DNA from: Iodidimonas nitroreducens
GTDB lineage: Bacteria; Pseudomonadota; Alphaproteobacteria; Sphingomonadales; Rhodothalassiaceae
Length of the DNA: 64,000 bases
Strand: one strand, 5' to 3'
Assembly: GCF_008579165.1 (NCBI RefSeq)
Contig: NZ_BKCN01000008.1
The position numbers were made by a program, and so were the translations under genes. This document shows positions 52,787-62,333 of the stretch, piece by piece (position 1 is the stretch's first letter; every line of letters starts with the position of its first letter). The notes under the pieces were generated by a model that was not told the origin of the DNA, searched no databases, and saw nothing but the letters and a program-made list of their open reading frames with translations.

Positions 52787-54354
52787 TGAGCGAGCCGTCA
52801 CAAGACATGATGATTGAGGCAGAGGGCGTGGACCCCTTGCAATTGGCCTATTGTGATATGAGTGACCTGGGCAATTCCCAGCGCTTGGTTGCACGCGGTC
52901 AGGGTAGGCTGATGTTTAGCCCATCGATCGGCTGGCTGGCTTTCAACGGGCATTGCTGGTCGGCAGAGGAAGGCGAGATGCTGGCACATCGGCTAGCCCA
53001 TGAAACAGCACAAGGGATACGTATTGAAGCGCAGGCTTTGGTAGAGCACGCCAAGCGGCTGGCGTCAGATGGAAAAGCTGAAGCCTCGGCCATGGCACGG
53101 GAGAGGGCGGATGATCTGTTTGGTTGGGCCGTCCAAGCGGGTAATGCCGGACGCACGGTGGCGATGCTGGCCCAAGGCAAGCATTATATGCGGGTTGCGC
53201 CTGATCAACTGGATCGGGACCGCATGGCGATCACCTTATCGAATGGAACGCTGAAGATACGGGACTGTGCATCGCGCGGTGTGGACTTTCATTTGAAAAA
53301 CCACGATCCCGCCGATGCCATAACCCGCGAGGCCGCAGTGGCCTATGATCCATCAGCCCAATGCCCCGGTTGGCGGGCGCATATTGCCCGATGCCTGCCG
53401 AACTTGGAGATGTCAGACTTTTTCCAAAAGATGATCGGCTATGCTTTTTCCGGCCATGTTTCAGAGCAGTGTTTTTTCATGCTGCAAGGCCCTGGGCAAG
53501 ACGGGAAATCGACGACTATGAACATCATCAGACGGGTCATGGGCGGCTATGCGGCGGTGGCGGACGTGAAAACGTTTCTTGATCTGGGGCAGCGCTCTGG
53601 AGCCGATGCCTCGCCCGATCTGGCGCGGCTATCGGGCGATGTACGGCTGGTGAGCTGTTCGGAGCCACCACGAGGCGCAAAGCTTAACGAGGCTTTGTTG
53701 AAAGGCATTACGGGTGGAGCACCGATCACCGCACGGCATTTGAACCGAGATCCCTTTGAATATTCGCCGCGCTTCAAGATTGTGATGGAGGTAAATGACC
53801 GTCCCCGCGTGATGGGCGGTGACGACGGGGTATGGCGGCGCATCGTGCCCATCCCTTTCACCCGCAAGATCCCGGACAATGAGATTGACCGCACACTGGA
53901 AGATCGGCTCGTGGAAACCGAGGGACCGGGCATTTTGAACTGGGCGCTTGAGGGGCTGGCTATGTGGATGGCCGAGGGGTTGGTCCGCCCTGAACCGGTG
54001 CGGGAGGCGGTGGCCGATTACCGAGCGGCCAGCAACCCTTTTTCCGAATGGTTTTACGACAGGTGCGAGCGCGATGAACGGGCCGAGGAAAGCGCTGCTG
54101 ACCTCTATCGAGATTATCAGACATGGTGCGAGGCAGGTAATTATGAGCCCATCTCCAACACTGCATTTGGTCGGGCGCTGGGTGACCGACAGGTGATCCG
54201 ACGCAAGGGCGCTGGGGGACGTATTTTTCGCCGGGGCGTAAGGTTGAAGTCCCATGATTACGATCCTACGGCAGGCTCGTCTGCGCCGTCACCAGATAAA
54301 CCGCCAATGCAGGGAAGCATGCTGGGAGACGACTATGACCCTTATGCTATGTGA
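52783..54354 (+). CDS. P4-type primase-helicase, SF3 helicase (D5-like)
   Basis: 523 residues. The D5_N-like domain spans about residues 80-210 (GRTVAMLAQGKHYMRV, AVAYDPSAQCPGWRAHIARC). The SF3 Walker A is FMLQGPGQDGKSTTMNIIRR near residue 237, followed by Walker B-like and sensor segments (RLSGDVRLVSCSEPPRGAKL) and FKIVMEVNDRPRVMGGDDGV with the arginine-finger region WRRIVPIPF. The C-terminal part holds a winged helix (YQTWCEAGNYEPISNTAFGR). This is the replicative helicase of the prophage. It is last in the coupled operon and is followed by the nonamer array. Confidence 0.88.
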   Translation: MMSEPSQDMMIEAEGVDPLQLAYCDMSDLGNSQRLVARGQGRLMFSPSIGWLAFNGHCWSAEEGEMLAHRLAHETAQGIRIEAQALVEHAKRLASDGKAEASAMARERADDLFGWAVQAGNAGRTVAMLAQGKHYMRVAPDQLDRDRMAITLSNGTLKIRDCASRGVDFHLKNHDPADAITREAAVAYDPSAQCPGWRAHIARCLPNLEMSDFFQKMIGYAFSGHVSEQCFFMLQGPGQDGKSTTMNIIRRVMGGYAAVADVKTFLDLGQRSGADASPDLARLSGDVRLVSCSEPPRGAKLNEALLKGITGGAPITARHLNRDPFEYSPRFKIVMEVNDRPRVMGGDDGVWRRIVPIPFTRKIPDNEIDRTLEDRLVETEGPGILNWALEGLAMWMAEGLVRPEPVREAVADYRAASNPFSEWFYDRCERDERAEESAADLYRDYQTWCEAGNYEPISNTAFGRALGDRQVIRRKGAGGRIFRRGVRLKSHDYDPTAGSSAPSPDKPPMQGSMLGDDYDPYAM

Positions 54355-54382
54355 TGATTTGGCATGTGCACCTAGAGCGTGT

Positions 54383-54559
54383 CGGACAGTTGCGGACAGT
54401 TCGGACAGTTGGGCGCATTGCAGATCGAGAAAGACGCGGGGGCGGGGGTGGATATTCCTGTTTTTCTCTCCTTTAACTGTCCGAACCATCCGAAACCGTC
54501 CGTAGCAAACAACATTCCAAAACAAAAACATAAGGACAGTTCGGACAGTTCGGACAGTT
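54383..54559. repeat. Nonamer repeat array CGGACAGTT
   Basis: Three direct copies of (C/A)GGACAGTT lie at 54383-54391, 54393-54401 and 54402-54410, and three more at 54533-54541, 54542-54550 and 54551-54559. Between them are copies in the opposite orientation: AACTGTCCG at 54475-54483 and degenerate AACCATCCG at 54484-54492 and AACCGTCCG at 54494-54502. The 313-base stretch 54355-54667 contains no gene. An iteron-type replication origin for the preceding helicase/primase, or a regulator site, would explain the arrangement. Confidence 0.75.
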
Positions 54560-54667
54560 TTTTCACGGTGGTGCTTGTGTGCGTGCGCGCATGTGCGTGA
54601 CAGGATAACTATCCAACTATCCTATGATGAATTTACCCGAAATATTGAAACAAATGGGAGTTGCATA

Positions 54668-55207
54668 ATGGCACGGCGCAAGACGGGAAGGACCAAGGAG
54701 TTGACGGGTCTGGGTGCGACGCCAGAACGGGTGGCACGGGGCGGCATCGTTGATACCGTGATGATTGAGGATGGGTGGCGCAAGCCGGTGCGGGTGCATC
54801 GAAACCTGATGGCTTGGCCAGTGGATCGGCTGCGGAACCGAAAAATGCTGACTGAACGCCAGCATGAGGCCGCGACTTGGTATCGCGAACAATATGAACG
54901 GGCGGGTCTTACACAGCGGGTGGTGGCCTCTATGAATGTCCCGGTGGACGGCGGTAGGCGCGGCACTGAACCGACCGAGGCGCAATGGGCGGCGCGGCGG
55001 AAATGGTTGGCGGCTCGGGAGGTTTTGCCTCGGCCGATCCGTGCTCCCTTTGAAGCCATGGTGATTGATGCCGATGACGCGTCTAGCGTTGGTGCCAATG
55101 AGGGGTATATGGGCGCGAGGGCCGCAACGGCGGCGCTCGTATTGCTCCGCGCCGGGTGCGATATCGTTGCGGACTATCTGAGGATTTCGAAAAACGTCAG
55201 CCAATGA
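54668..55207 (+). CDS. Phage protein of unknown function (late-gene regulator-like)
   Basis: 179 residues from ATG 54668, with GGGAG upstream. The N-terminus is basic (MARRKTGRTKELTGLGATPE). MLTERQHEAATWYREQYERA followed by GLTQRV is a pattern seen in phage proteins between replication and packaging modules (DUF6456-like), where they may control late transcription. The C-terminal helix ALVLLRAGCDIVADYLRISK could contact DNA. I cannot assign a function; position and basic character favour a DNA-binding role. Confidence 0.5.
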   Translation: MARRKTGRTKELTGLGATPERVARGGIVDTVMIEDGWRKPVRVHRNLMAWPVDRLRNRKMLTERQHEAATWYREQYERAGLTQRVVASMNVPVDGGRRGTEPTEAQWAARRKWLAAREVLPRPIRAPFEAMVIDADDASSVGANEGYMGARAATAALVLLRAGCDIVADYLRISKNVSQ

Positions 55208-55525
55208 AAGTCTTGTAAGTGATTGATATTTATGTAGGTATTTCGGAAACGTTCATAACCCCGCTTGACTTATGAGAGCGGTCGATATTACAAATGAACT
55301 ATTCCAAGGAAATGTGCCCGCACCGGAGACGGTGGCGGGCCTTTTTGTGGGTTTCACGAAAAATGAAGGTATTTTGGTCCTCGTGCCAGAGAAATATCCC
55401 CTGCCGGGTCCTTCCGCGCTCAAAAAAGCTATACGGTGGCCTGAGGCCCGGCTTATGAGAGGATTTTGTTTTTTCATATAACCTTTTGTTTTTGTTTTGT
55501 TTTTGCTAAGTCCGGGGGCAGGCAT
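55208..55525. other. Gap between early and late prophage modules
   Basis: About 318 bases with no convincing gene. A 69-residue open frame from 55272 crosses a strong terminator hairpin and is probably not translated. The stretch from 55440 to 55515 is T-rich (TTTGTTTTTGTTTTGTTTTT) on the plus strand just before the terminase small subunit. The late promoter of the packaging operon probably lies here. Confidence 0.5.
55316..55347 (+). terminator. Rho-independent terminator before the packaging module
   Basis: GCCCGCACCG and CGGTGGCGGGC form a long stem around GAGA, followed by CTTTTTG. It lies 109 bases after the preceding gene and would end early transcription before the terminase genes. 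Confidence 0.8.
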
Positions 55526-56209
55526 ATGGGTGCGGAAACAGTTGTCACCTTAGGAGAACTGGTTTCGATCCCAGGGATGCCATCCGAACCGACGATGCGA
55601 AAGATCATCGATCAACATTCAGATTTTCCGCTAATCGCACGGGGGAAAAACGGGCAGGGTTATGAAATCCCCTTGGAGCGGGCAGTGGCATGGTGGAAGG
55701 GCCACCGGGCCCGAGAAGAAGACGAGGCCCGGCGCCGGGGCAACGATATTCGCCAGATGGGTTTGGCGCTGTTGGGTGAGGATGCCGCAGTAGCGCAAGG
55801 TCTGAACGGATTAACTCCTGCAGAGCAAAAGGCAGCGCTTGAAGCGGAAATTGCGGCGATCAAGTTGGGCCAGCTGCGTGGAGATTTCGTTCGCGCTGCC
55901 GACATCGAATCCGAAGTGGGGCAAATCTTCGTGTGGTTTCAGCAATCGATGGTTGGGCTTCCTGACCGGCTTTCAAAGCAGATGGATATGAGCCGGGAAC
56001 AGCGCGACGTTCTGTCATCTGCCTGCAGCGATCTGTTGAATGACTTGGCAGACCGGTTGGAGGATTTGAGGCATGAGGGATCTGCGCCAAATTCAACAGA
56101 TCCGTCCATTCAGAAAAGCACGCACAATCTTATCGGAAGCGGCCCATCTCCTGCGTCCGGTCAAGCCTCTATCGGTGCCGAAATGGGCGGAGCGCTATCG
56201 CAAGCTTAA
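55526..56209 (+). CDS. Phage terminase small subunit (3' end uncertain)
   Basis: 227 residues as read. The N-terminal winged helix is TLGELVSIPGMPSEPTMRKI, followed by IPLERAVAWWKGHRAREEDE and a helical core (LEAEIAAIKLGQLRGDFVRA, QQSMVGLPDRLSKQMDMSRE), the Nu1-type layout. The last 45 residues overlap the large-subunit gene by 137 bases and are low in complexity. One missing base near 56060 would place the stop as TGA 56074-56076, overlapping the large-subunit ATG as ATGA, the common arrangement. TerS binds pac/cos DNA and loads the large subunit. ATG 55526 is preferred over a start at 55466. Confidence 0.75.
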   Translation: MGAETVVTLGELVSIPGMPSEPTMRKIIDQHSDFPLIARGKNGQGYEIPLERAVAWWKGHRAREEDEARRRGNDIRQMGLALLGEDAAVAQGLNGLTPAEQKAALEAEIAAIKLGQLRGDFVRAADIESEVGQIFVWFQQSMVGLPDRLSKQMDMSREQRDVLSSACSDLLNDLADRLEDLRHEGSAPNSTDPSIQKSTHNLIGSGPSPASGQASIGAEMGGALSQA

Positions 56210-58208
56210 AAACCCAAAGGGCGGGTATTCTGGTCCTTGGCGGCATGATATCGCTCCGCATCTGATCGAACCTATGAATGCGTTGTCGGACCCATCGGTG
56301 TCACTCGTCGGCCTTCAGGGCCCAGCGCAGTCCGGAAAATCCGATATCGGCTTGAACTGGTGGGGTGCGACCATTCACCAGCAGCCGACCGATTTTATGA
56401 TTTGTCAGCCTGATAAGGCGATGATGCAGGATTTTGTTGTGCGGCGATTGGAGCCGTTGATTGATCAGCATAGGGTGCTCAAGGAAAAGATGCTGCCGGG
56501 TGGGTCCAGTGATAATATTTTTCTGAAGCGCTTCAGAGGTATGCTCAGTACTCATATTTGGCCAGTTGGAGCACAATTCCGCGCTCGACCGGTTCCATGG
56601 GGATGGCTGGACGATTACGATGATTTCCCTGAAGACATTGATGGTCAGGGTTCCGCGCTATCACTTTTAGAAGGACGCCAGACAACCTTCGAAGGGGCCG
56701 AAAAGACCTATGTGTCCTCGTCACCGTCGCGTGACGGCGGCGGCGGGATTGAGGCAATCTGCGAGGCGGGATCTAATGAGCGCTTCTATTGGCGCTGCCC
56801 TCAATGCAACGAATATTTTTCGCCAGAGTTCGATAAGCATCTCCGGTTTGACACTAAAGGAAGCGCGGATGACGCCGAACGTACGGCGCATCTGACCTGC
56901 CCGCACAATGGCTGTATTATTGATCCCGTGCACAAAAGACAGATGCTCTTATCGGCCCTTGATCTGCCTCATAATGGCTGGCTGCAGCCTCATCAAAAAC
57001 CTTTTGATGACAGCAGGGTAGAGGGCGACTGGATTTCAGTGCGTTGGCGAACCTTTCGTGTTGATGGTCTTATGGGGTTCACCAGCTGGCCGAAACTGGC
57101 GCGGGCTTGGCGCTTGGCTCAGATTACATTGGAGATGCGGCAGGACGAAAGTGAATTGCGTGCCTTTTGGAACGTGAAGGGTGGCAAGAATTACAGGTCG
57201 ATGCTGACGGCTGAAAAGCCTGTGGATATTAATGTTCTGATGGCACGTCGCGAAAGCTGGCAGATGCAGACCGTGCCTGCTGGTGTTCGGGTTTTGACGG
57301 CGGCGGTGGATATCCAGGCTAATCGCTTTGAAGTCATGGTGGTTGGCTGGGGCGACGGGCTGGAATGCTGGCCTATTGATCGGTTCGATATACATCTGTT
57401 GGAAGACAGATCGACATTGGTGGAACCAGCCAGATATCCTGAACATTGGCTGACTTTGATCAACCAGGTGGTCATGCGACGCTATCCAAGCGCGGTTGAT
57501 CCATCGCAGTCCGTGCCCATCCTTACTACCGCAATTGATACAGGTGGTGAGGATGGAGTGAAGGACAATGCTGTGAAATTCTGGCATGCAGCGAGACTGG
57601 CAGGTGTGCATGCCCATCGCATCACCCTCGTGAAGGGTGGGAGCAATCCGAAAGGAAAGCTGCTTCCAGCTCCCAGCTTTCTGGACGTAAAGTCCCGTGG
57701 CGGACCGGAAAAAGCAGGGCCTCGATTGTGGGTTCCGAATGTGAACGCCATGAAATCGATCGTCGACGCTCGTCTGAGGCGTGAAAAACCCGGCCCAGGC
57801 TATATCCATTGGCCCGCCAACTGGCGTGAGGAATGGTTTGATGAATTGACGGCGGAAGAATTGCGCCGAGGAAAATGGATCAAAATCCGCTCTCGAAACG
57901 AAACGCTCGATTTGATGGTTTACAATTATACTGCCCTTATGCGCGCACCCTTTGCCGGAACGCGCGCTAATATGGGGTGGGTGCCAGCCGCCTTTAGAGC
58001 GCCGATCGAAGTGACGGATAATCCGCCCAATGCGTCAGCAGCGGCACTCAAGCTTGAAGACTATCAATCCATGCCAGCCAAGGCTAACGGCGAGCGAGAA
58101 CAGGTGAACCCCGAGCCATCAGCGACGGGTGAGTCTGTTGTCCGTGAATCGCGGCACACCCAAGCGGGAAGTGGCGGATGGATTGGAACAACCGGCCAGT
58201 GGCTTTAG
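56073..58208 (+). CDS. Phage terminase large subunit (lambda GpA family)
   Basis: 711 residues. LRPVKPLSVPKWAERYRKLK is the typical GpA start. The ATPase Walker A-like motif is VGLQGPAQSGKSDIGLNWWG near residue 90, Walker B-like acidic residues occur in WGWLDDYDDFPEDIDGQGSA, and a zinc-finger-like CPQCNEYF...CPHNGC follows near 250-285. The nuclease domain includes LTAAVDIQANRFEVMVVGWG (first acidic residue) and TTAIDTGGEDGVKDN. It translocates and cuts DNA into proheads. The cos-type GpA family suggests cohesive ends or a related packaging mechanism. Confidence 0.93.
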   Translation: MRDLRQIQQIRPFRKARTILSEAAHLLRPVKPLSVPKWAERYRKLKNPKGGYSGPWRHDIAPHLIEPMNALSDPSVSLVGLQGPAQSGKSDIGLNWWGATIHQQPTDFMICQPDKAMMQDFVVRRLEPLIDQHRVLKEKMLPGGSSDNIFLKRFRGMLSTHIWPVGAQFRARPVPWGWLDDYDDFPEDIDGQGSALSLLEGRQTTFEGAEKTYVSSSPSRDGGGGIEAICEAGSNERFYWRCPQCNEYFSPEFDKHLRFDTKGSADDAERTAHLTCPHNGCIIDPVHKRQMLLSALDLPHNGWLQPHQKPFDDSRVEGDWISVRWRTFRVDGLMGFTSWPKLARAWRLAQITLEMRQDESELRAFWNVKGGKNYRSMLTAEKPVDINVLMARRESWQMQTVPAGVRVLTAAVDIQANRFEVMVVGWGDGLECWPIDRFDIHLLEDRSTLVEPARYPEHWLTLINQVVMRRYPSAVDPSQSVPILTTAIDTGGEDGVKDNAVKFWHAARLAGVHAHRITLVKGGSNPKGKLLPAPSFLDVKSRGGPEKAGPRLWVPNVNAMKSIVDARLRREKPGPGYIHWPANWREEWFDELTAEELRRGKWIKIRSRNETLDLMVYNYTALMRAPFAGTRANMGWVPAAFRAPIEVTDNPPNASAAALKLEDYQSMPAKANGEREQVNPEPSATGESVVRESRHTQAGSGGWIGTTGQWL

Positions 58209-58217
58209 GAGTAAATC

Positions 58218-58406
58218 ATGGCATTTTCGCAAACTGATATTGATCGGATTGATGAGGCCATAGCGAGTGGCACCATTGAGGTGCGCTATCCTGATGGCAG
58301 CGTGATCCGCTATCGATCCTTGTCGGAGATGCGAGCGATCCGTGCGGATATGGAAGAGAGTCTCGCCGGGCGGCCTAAATCCCGCGTTACAGTTGCGGGG
58401 TTCTGA
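58218..58406 (+). CDS. gpW-like head-tail joining protein
   Basis: 62 residues: FSQTDIDRIDEAIASGTIEV, RYPDGSVIRYRSLSEMRAIR and ADMEESLAGRP. This helix - beta hairpin - helix pattern is that of lambda gpW, the small protein that seals filled heads before tail attachment. Its place between terminase and portal is the same as in lambda. The gene ends 3 bases before the portal gene. Confidence 0.8.
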   Translation: MAFSQTDIDRIDEAIASGTIEVRYPDGSVIRYRSLSEMRAIRADMEESLAGRPKSRVTVAGF

Positions 58407-58409
58407 CGG

Positions 58410-59948
58410 ATGCAGTGGATGGATCGCCTTATCGCCAGTATAGATCCCGTGCGCGGCGCGCGGCGCTTGGCGGCAAGGCGGGCTGTGGAACTGCACAGCC
58501 GGGCCTATGATGCAGCGCGGCGCGATCACCGCACGATGAGCTGGCGCACCACGGGGGCATCGGCAGATTCCGAGATCGCCATGAGTGGGGATATCGTCCG
58601 GGATCGGGCGCGGGATCTCGTGCGCAATAACGGCTATGCCCGCAAGGCTTTGGCTACCCTGTCTGATCATATTATTGGTACAGGAATTATGGTGTCTGCG
58701 CGCGGGTCATCCGCAGCGCACCGATTGCGCATTGCGCGTGCCTTCCAGGATTGGTCGAGTGAAGCAGATTGGGATGGTGATCTGGATTTTTATGGAATCC
58801 AGAAATTGGCTTTGCGGTTCATGCTTGAAAGCGGTGAAGTGCTGATCCGGCTGCGCCGTCAGGAATTTGATTCCAGGACACATGTGGTGCCCTTGAAACT
58901 GCAGGTGCTTGAGGCGGATTTTATTGATAGCACCCTTAACCGCACTTTGGCTGGTGGTGGGGAAATCGACCGTGGCATCGAATATGATGGGCTAGGTCGG
59001 AAAGTGGCATATTGGATTTTGCCGGTCCATCCCGGTGAAATGACCCGCTTTGTTCGCAAAAGAGAAGGCCCAAGCCGGGTGCCAGCCGATGAAATCATTC
59101 ATCTGTATGAAAAGCATCGGCCCGGGCAGGCACGGGGAATATCGATTTTTGCACCGGTGATTATGGCAGCACGAGATCTGGATCAATATTTTGAGGCGGA
59201 GCTTGTTCGTAAAAAAATTGAAGCCTGTCTCGCGGGTTTCATCGTGTCACCCAATCAGGATTTCCCCATCGATGCGGATGCCGGTAAAAACCCGCAGTCC
59301 GGCGCGGGACGGCTGGCAGAGAAATTTGAACCGGGCATGTTGATGCGCCTGCGCGAAGGTGAGGATATACGTATCGCCGCACCGGCGGGAACATCAGGTA
59401 TTGCGCAGTTCGCAGAAGTCTATTTGCGGGAAATGGCTTGCGGCGTGGGCATCATGTATGAGCAGCTCACCGGTGATTTCAGCCATGTCAATTACAGCAG
59501 CTTTCGCGCCGGGCATCATGGGTTTCGCCGCAATGTAGAGAGCATTCAGGATCTGAATATCAAGCCACGGCTTCTGCTGCGCATCATGCGCCGGTGGCAT
59601 GAAGCCGCCCTTGCTGCCGGGCTGATTAGCAACGCAGATTTTGTTTGGCATTTCACGCCACCACCATTTCTGTCGGTTGATCCCGAAAAAGATGCGAAAG
59701 CCGATTTGGCGGATCTGCGGATGGGTAAAAAGACCCTGTCTCAGATCGTGGAAGGTCGTGGTGTCGATTATCTGGATCATCTGCAACAGGTATCCGACGA
59801 CATGGCAGCTGCGGACGCAGTTTTGCCATCCGGCTCCCTGTTCGATGGTCGACCCCCGCAAACAACTGAGAGGGCAGAGAAATGCTGCAAAAGACGACGA
59901 CGCGTCCGCCGAAAGCTGAGGATGAGAGGCGGCTTACGACCCCTGTGA
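58410..59948 (+). CDS. Phage portal protein (lambda gpB family; 3' end uncertain)
   Basis: 512 residues as read. NGYARKALATLSDHIIGTGI, SGEVLIRLRRQEFDSRTHVV, LEADFIDSTLN, EIIHLYEKHRPGQARGISIF, MYEQLTGDFSHVNYSSFRAG and FLSVDPEKDAKADL are the lambda-type portal blocks. The portal forms the dodecameric DNA gate of the head. The last 26 residues are basic and overlap the protease gene by 67 bases. One missing C in the run at 59852-59856 would end the protein at TGA 59867-59869, 12 bases before the protease ATG, which is a more usual layout. Confidence 0.9.
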   Translation: MQWMDRLIASIDPVRGARRLAARRAVELHSRAYDAARRDHRTMSWRTTGASADSEIAMSGDIVRDRARDLVRNNGYARKALATLSDHIIGTGIMVSARGSSAAHRLRIARAFQDWSSEADWDGDLDFYGIQKLALRFMLESGEVLIRLRRQEFDSRTHVVPLKLQVLEADFIDSTLNRTLAGGGEIDRGIEYDGLGRKVAYWILPVHPGEMTRFVRKREGPSRVPADEIIHLYEKHRPGQARGISIFAPVIMAARDLDQYFEAELVRKKIEACLAGFIVSPNQDFPIDADAGKNPQSGAGRLAEKFEPGMLMRLREGEDIRIAAPAGTSGIAQFAEVYLREMACGVGIMYEQLTGDFSHVNYSSFRAGHHGFRRNVESIQDLNIKPRLLLRIMRRWHEAALAAGLISNADFVWHFTPPPFLSVDPEKDAKADLADLRMGKKTLSQIVEGRGVDYLDHLQQVSDDMAAADAVLPSGSLFDGRPPQTTERAEKCCKRRRRVRRKLRMRGGLRPL

Positions 59949-61932
59949 TCCAGCGCATGGCCGATGTTGCTCCGGCAACATTTAACGATGAGGATCTAAG
60001 CTTTGATGTGGTGTGGACCACAGGGGCCACGGTCCGCCGTTTCGATTGGTATCACGACGAATATGTGGATGAAACGCTGTCAACGGATCCGGCACATGTT
60101 CGGCTGGGTCGCTTAAACGGTGGCGCGCCGCTTTTGAACACTCATGCTCATTATGACCTAGCCAATGTGATTGGCTCGATCGTGCCGGGAAGTGTGGAAC
60201 TTGGGGATGCGGGGGGGACCGCACGGGTGCGGCTTGCTGATACTGAAGATGTCGCCATCATCGCAGCCAAGGTTAAAGCCGGCATATTCGCAATATCTCT
60301 GTGGGCTATGTGGTGCACAGATTTCAGGAAATCGTCGTTCCGGGAGAGCGGCGCTCCCTACTGGCTGTCGATTGGGAGCCATGGGAGATTTCCCTTGTAC
60401 CAATACCCGCTGACCCGGGTGCACAGATTCGCGATAATAGCGCGAACTCGCAGGCGGTGCCCTGCACCATAATCAGTCGATCCACTGAACAATCTCAGAC
60501 ACATAAGGATGATATCGCCATGCCGAATAATTATGGGCACACCGGCCCCGAATCCGACCAGATGCGCGCTACCGATGCGCCAGCTTCTGTCTCTACATCC
60601 ATTCCGGATATGGGGCGGCGATCGCAGGAAAACCAACTGACAGAGCAGACAGAAATGGCTGCATCTTGCGTCACAGTCGCGGCGATCCGCGCTGCTTGCC
60701 GTAATGCCGGTTTGACTGCCGACAATGCCATGGACATCATCGAACGCCACGAAAATACGGCGCTGGACCACACTGCTCTGATGGCGGAAATCGGGCGTCG
60801 GTTTGCTGAGCGGGATACACCGGCGCAGACCGTCAGTCGTGTCTCAGTGACTCGCGATGAAGCGGTAACCCGGCGGTCGGCTATGACCGATGCCATCCTG
60901 TGTCGGATGGCGCCAGCATCGAATACGATCACCGATGCGGCGCGGGATTATCGCGGTATGAGTCTGATGCGGTTGGCCGAGGAAACGCTTTTGCGAGAGA
61001 ATGTCCGGGTGCGCGGAATGTCACCGGTGGAATTGGCCGAGCGCGCATTGCACAGCTCTAGCGACTTTCCCAATATTCTCTCGAATGTTTTGAACAAGCG
61101 GTTGCGTCAGGCTTATGAAGAAAGCCAGCCCAGCTATCGCCTATGGGCGCGGCGTGCCCCCAATGCGCCGGATTTCAAGCCCATCGACGTTGTCCAGATG
61201 TCGGCCATGCCCGATCTTCTACGCACAAATGAGGCGGGAGAATTCAAATATGGAACGGCATCGGATGGGAAGATCAGCTACTCGGTATTGACCTATGGAC
61301 GTATTCTCGGCGTGACGCGCCAGACATTGGTCAATGATGATTTGCGGGCCCTTGATCGCCTGACCACCGGCTATGCTGCCGCTGCCGCACGGCTTGAAAA
61401 TCGCACAGTCTACGCGCAGTTGGCGGGAAGCGGCACCTATGGCGGTGGTGACCTGTTTACCACCCAGAATGGCAATCTGGCTGAATCCGGAACCACGATC
61501 AATGCCACAACACTGGGCGCGGGCCGCGCTGCTTTGCGAAAACAAAAGGGTCTTCAAAAAGAAGAGCTCAATATCGCACCGCGCTATCTTATTGTGCCAA
61601 CGGATCTGGAACAATTGTCCTACCAGTTTACCAGTACACAGTTCGTTCCGGCCAAAGCTACGGATGTTAACGAATTTCGCGCTGGTGGGCGTACGGCACT
61701 GGAACCGATCGTTGAAGCAGTGCTGGATGGTCATTCGGATAAAGCCTGGTATTTGGCAGCCGATTCAGCGCAGGTGGATACGATCGAATATGCCTATCTG
61801 GATGGCGCTGAAGGGGTGCAATTGTCCAGCCGTATTGGGTTCAATGTGGATGGCGTGGAGTTCAAGGCATCGCTTGATTTTGCTGCCGCTGCCATTGATC
61901 ACCGAGGGTTCTGGAAAAATCCCGGAGCCTGA
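59882..61932 (+). CDS. Prohead protease-major capsid protein fusion (frameshifted near 60287)
   Basis: About 683 residues when joined. The N-terminal 200 residues are an HK97-like prohead protease: FNDEDLSFDVVWTTGATVRR, DPAHVRLGRLNGGAPLLNTH with the catalytic His, then SVGYVVHRFQEIVVPGERRS with the Ser/Gly step and WEPWEISLVPIPADPGAQIR. After a linker (about residues 210-300), the HK97-fold capsid follows: SDFPNILSNVLNKRLRQAYE, SYSVLTYGRILGVTRQTLVN and IAPRYLIVPTDLEQLSYQF to AIDHRGFWKNPGA. The two frames join if one base is added at 60286-60288. Fusions like this are known in alphaproteobacterial phages; the protease frees the capsid part during maturation. Confidence 0.85.
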
Positions 61933-61958
61933 TGAGGGCATCTCTTTCACCGTGACGG

Positions 61959-61980
61959 GCAGCCAATGGCTGCTTTTTTT
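61959..61980 (+). terminator. Rho-independent terminator after the capsid gene
   Basis: GCAGCC and GGCTGC form a short perfect stem around AAT, followed by seven T residues. It lies 27 bases after the capsid stop and before the DUF2190 gene; partial termination here would help set the high capsid expression. Confidence 0.8.
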
Positions 61981-62003
61981 ATATCCAAATTTGGAGAGGC
62001 TTA

Positions 62004-62330
62004 ATGAAAAATTTTGTGCAGCATGGCGCCACTGTGACGGTGACCGCGCCGGAGGATGTTCTGTCGGGAGATGGGGTCTTGGTGGGGAGCCTGTTCGGCG
62101 TTTCCGCGAGCGACGCCACGGCGGGTGCCGAGGTTGAGGTGGTAACGCAAGGGGTTTTCGATATCACCAAATCCACCAGTGCGTTTACGCAAGGGCAGAA
62201 GGTTTATTGGGCGGCGGCCAGCAAGAACGTCACTGGCACTGCTAGCGGAAATATCCTGATCGGGGTCGCGGTTGCGGCTGCGGCGAGCGGCGATGCCACA
62301 GCCCGCGTGCGGCTCAACGGGTCGTTCTGA
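62004..62330 (+). CDS. DUF2190 family capsid-associated protein
   Basis: 108 residues. MKNFVQHGATVTVTAPEDVL, SGDGVLVGSLFGVSASDATA, FTQGQKVYWAAASKNVTGTA and ILIGVAVAAAASGDATARVR are the DUF2190 blocks, a beta-rich family encoded after the capsid gene in many phages and often annotated as RecA/RadA recombinase by mistake. A role as capsid decoration or stabilisation protein is likely from position and fold. GGAGAGGC precedes ATG 62004. Confidence 0.82.
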   Translation: MKNFVQHGATVTVTAPEDVLSGDGVLVGSLFGVSASDATAGAEVEVVTQGVFDITKSTSAFTQGQKVYWAAASKNVTGTASGNILIGVAVAAAASGDATARVRLNGSF

Positions 62331-62333
62331 ATA

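Noticed and set aside
55272..55481. 69-residue frame before the terminase genes
   Set aside because: It runs through a strong terminator hairpin with a T run (55316-55347) and has no ribosome-binding site or recognisable sequence.
60270..60300. Programmed ribosomal frameshift in the protease-capsid gene
   Set aside because: No heptameric slippery sequence is visible at the junction, and the break fits the general one-base-loss pattern.
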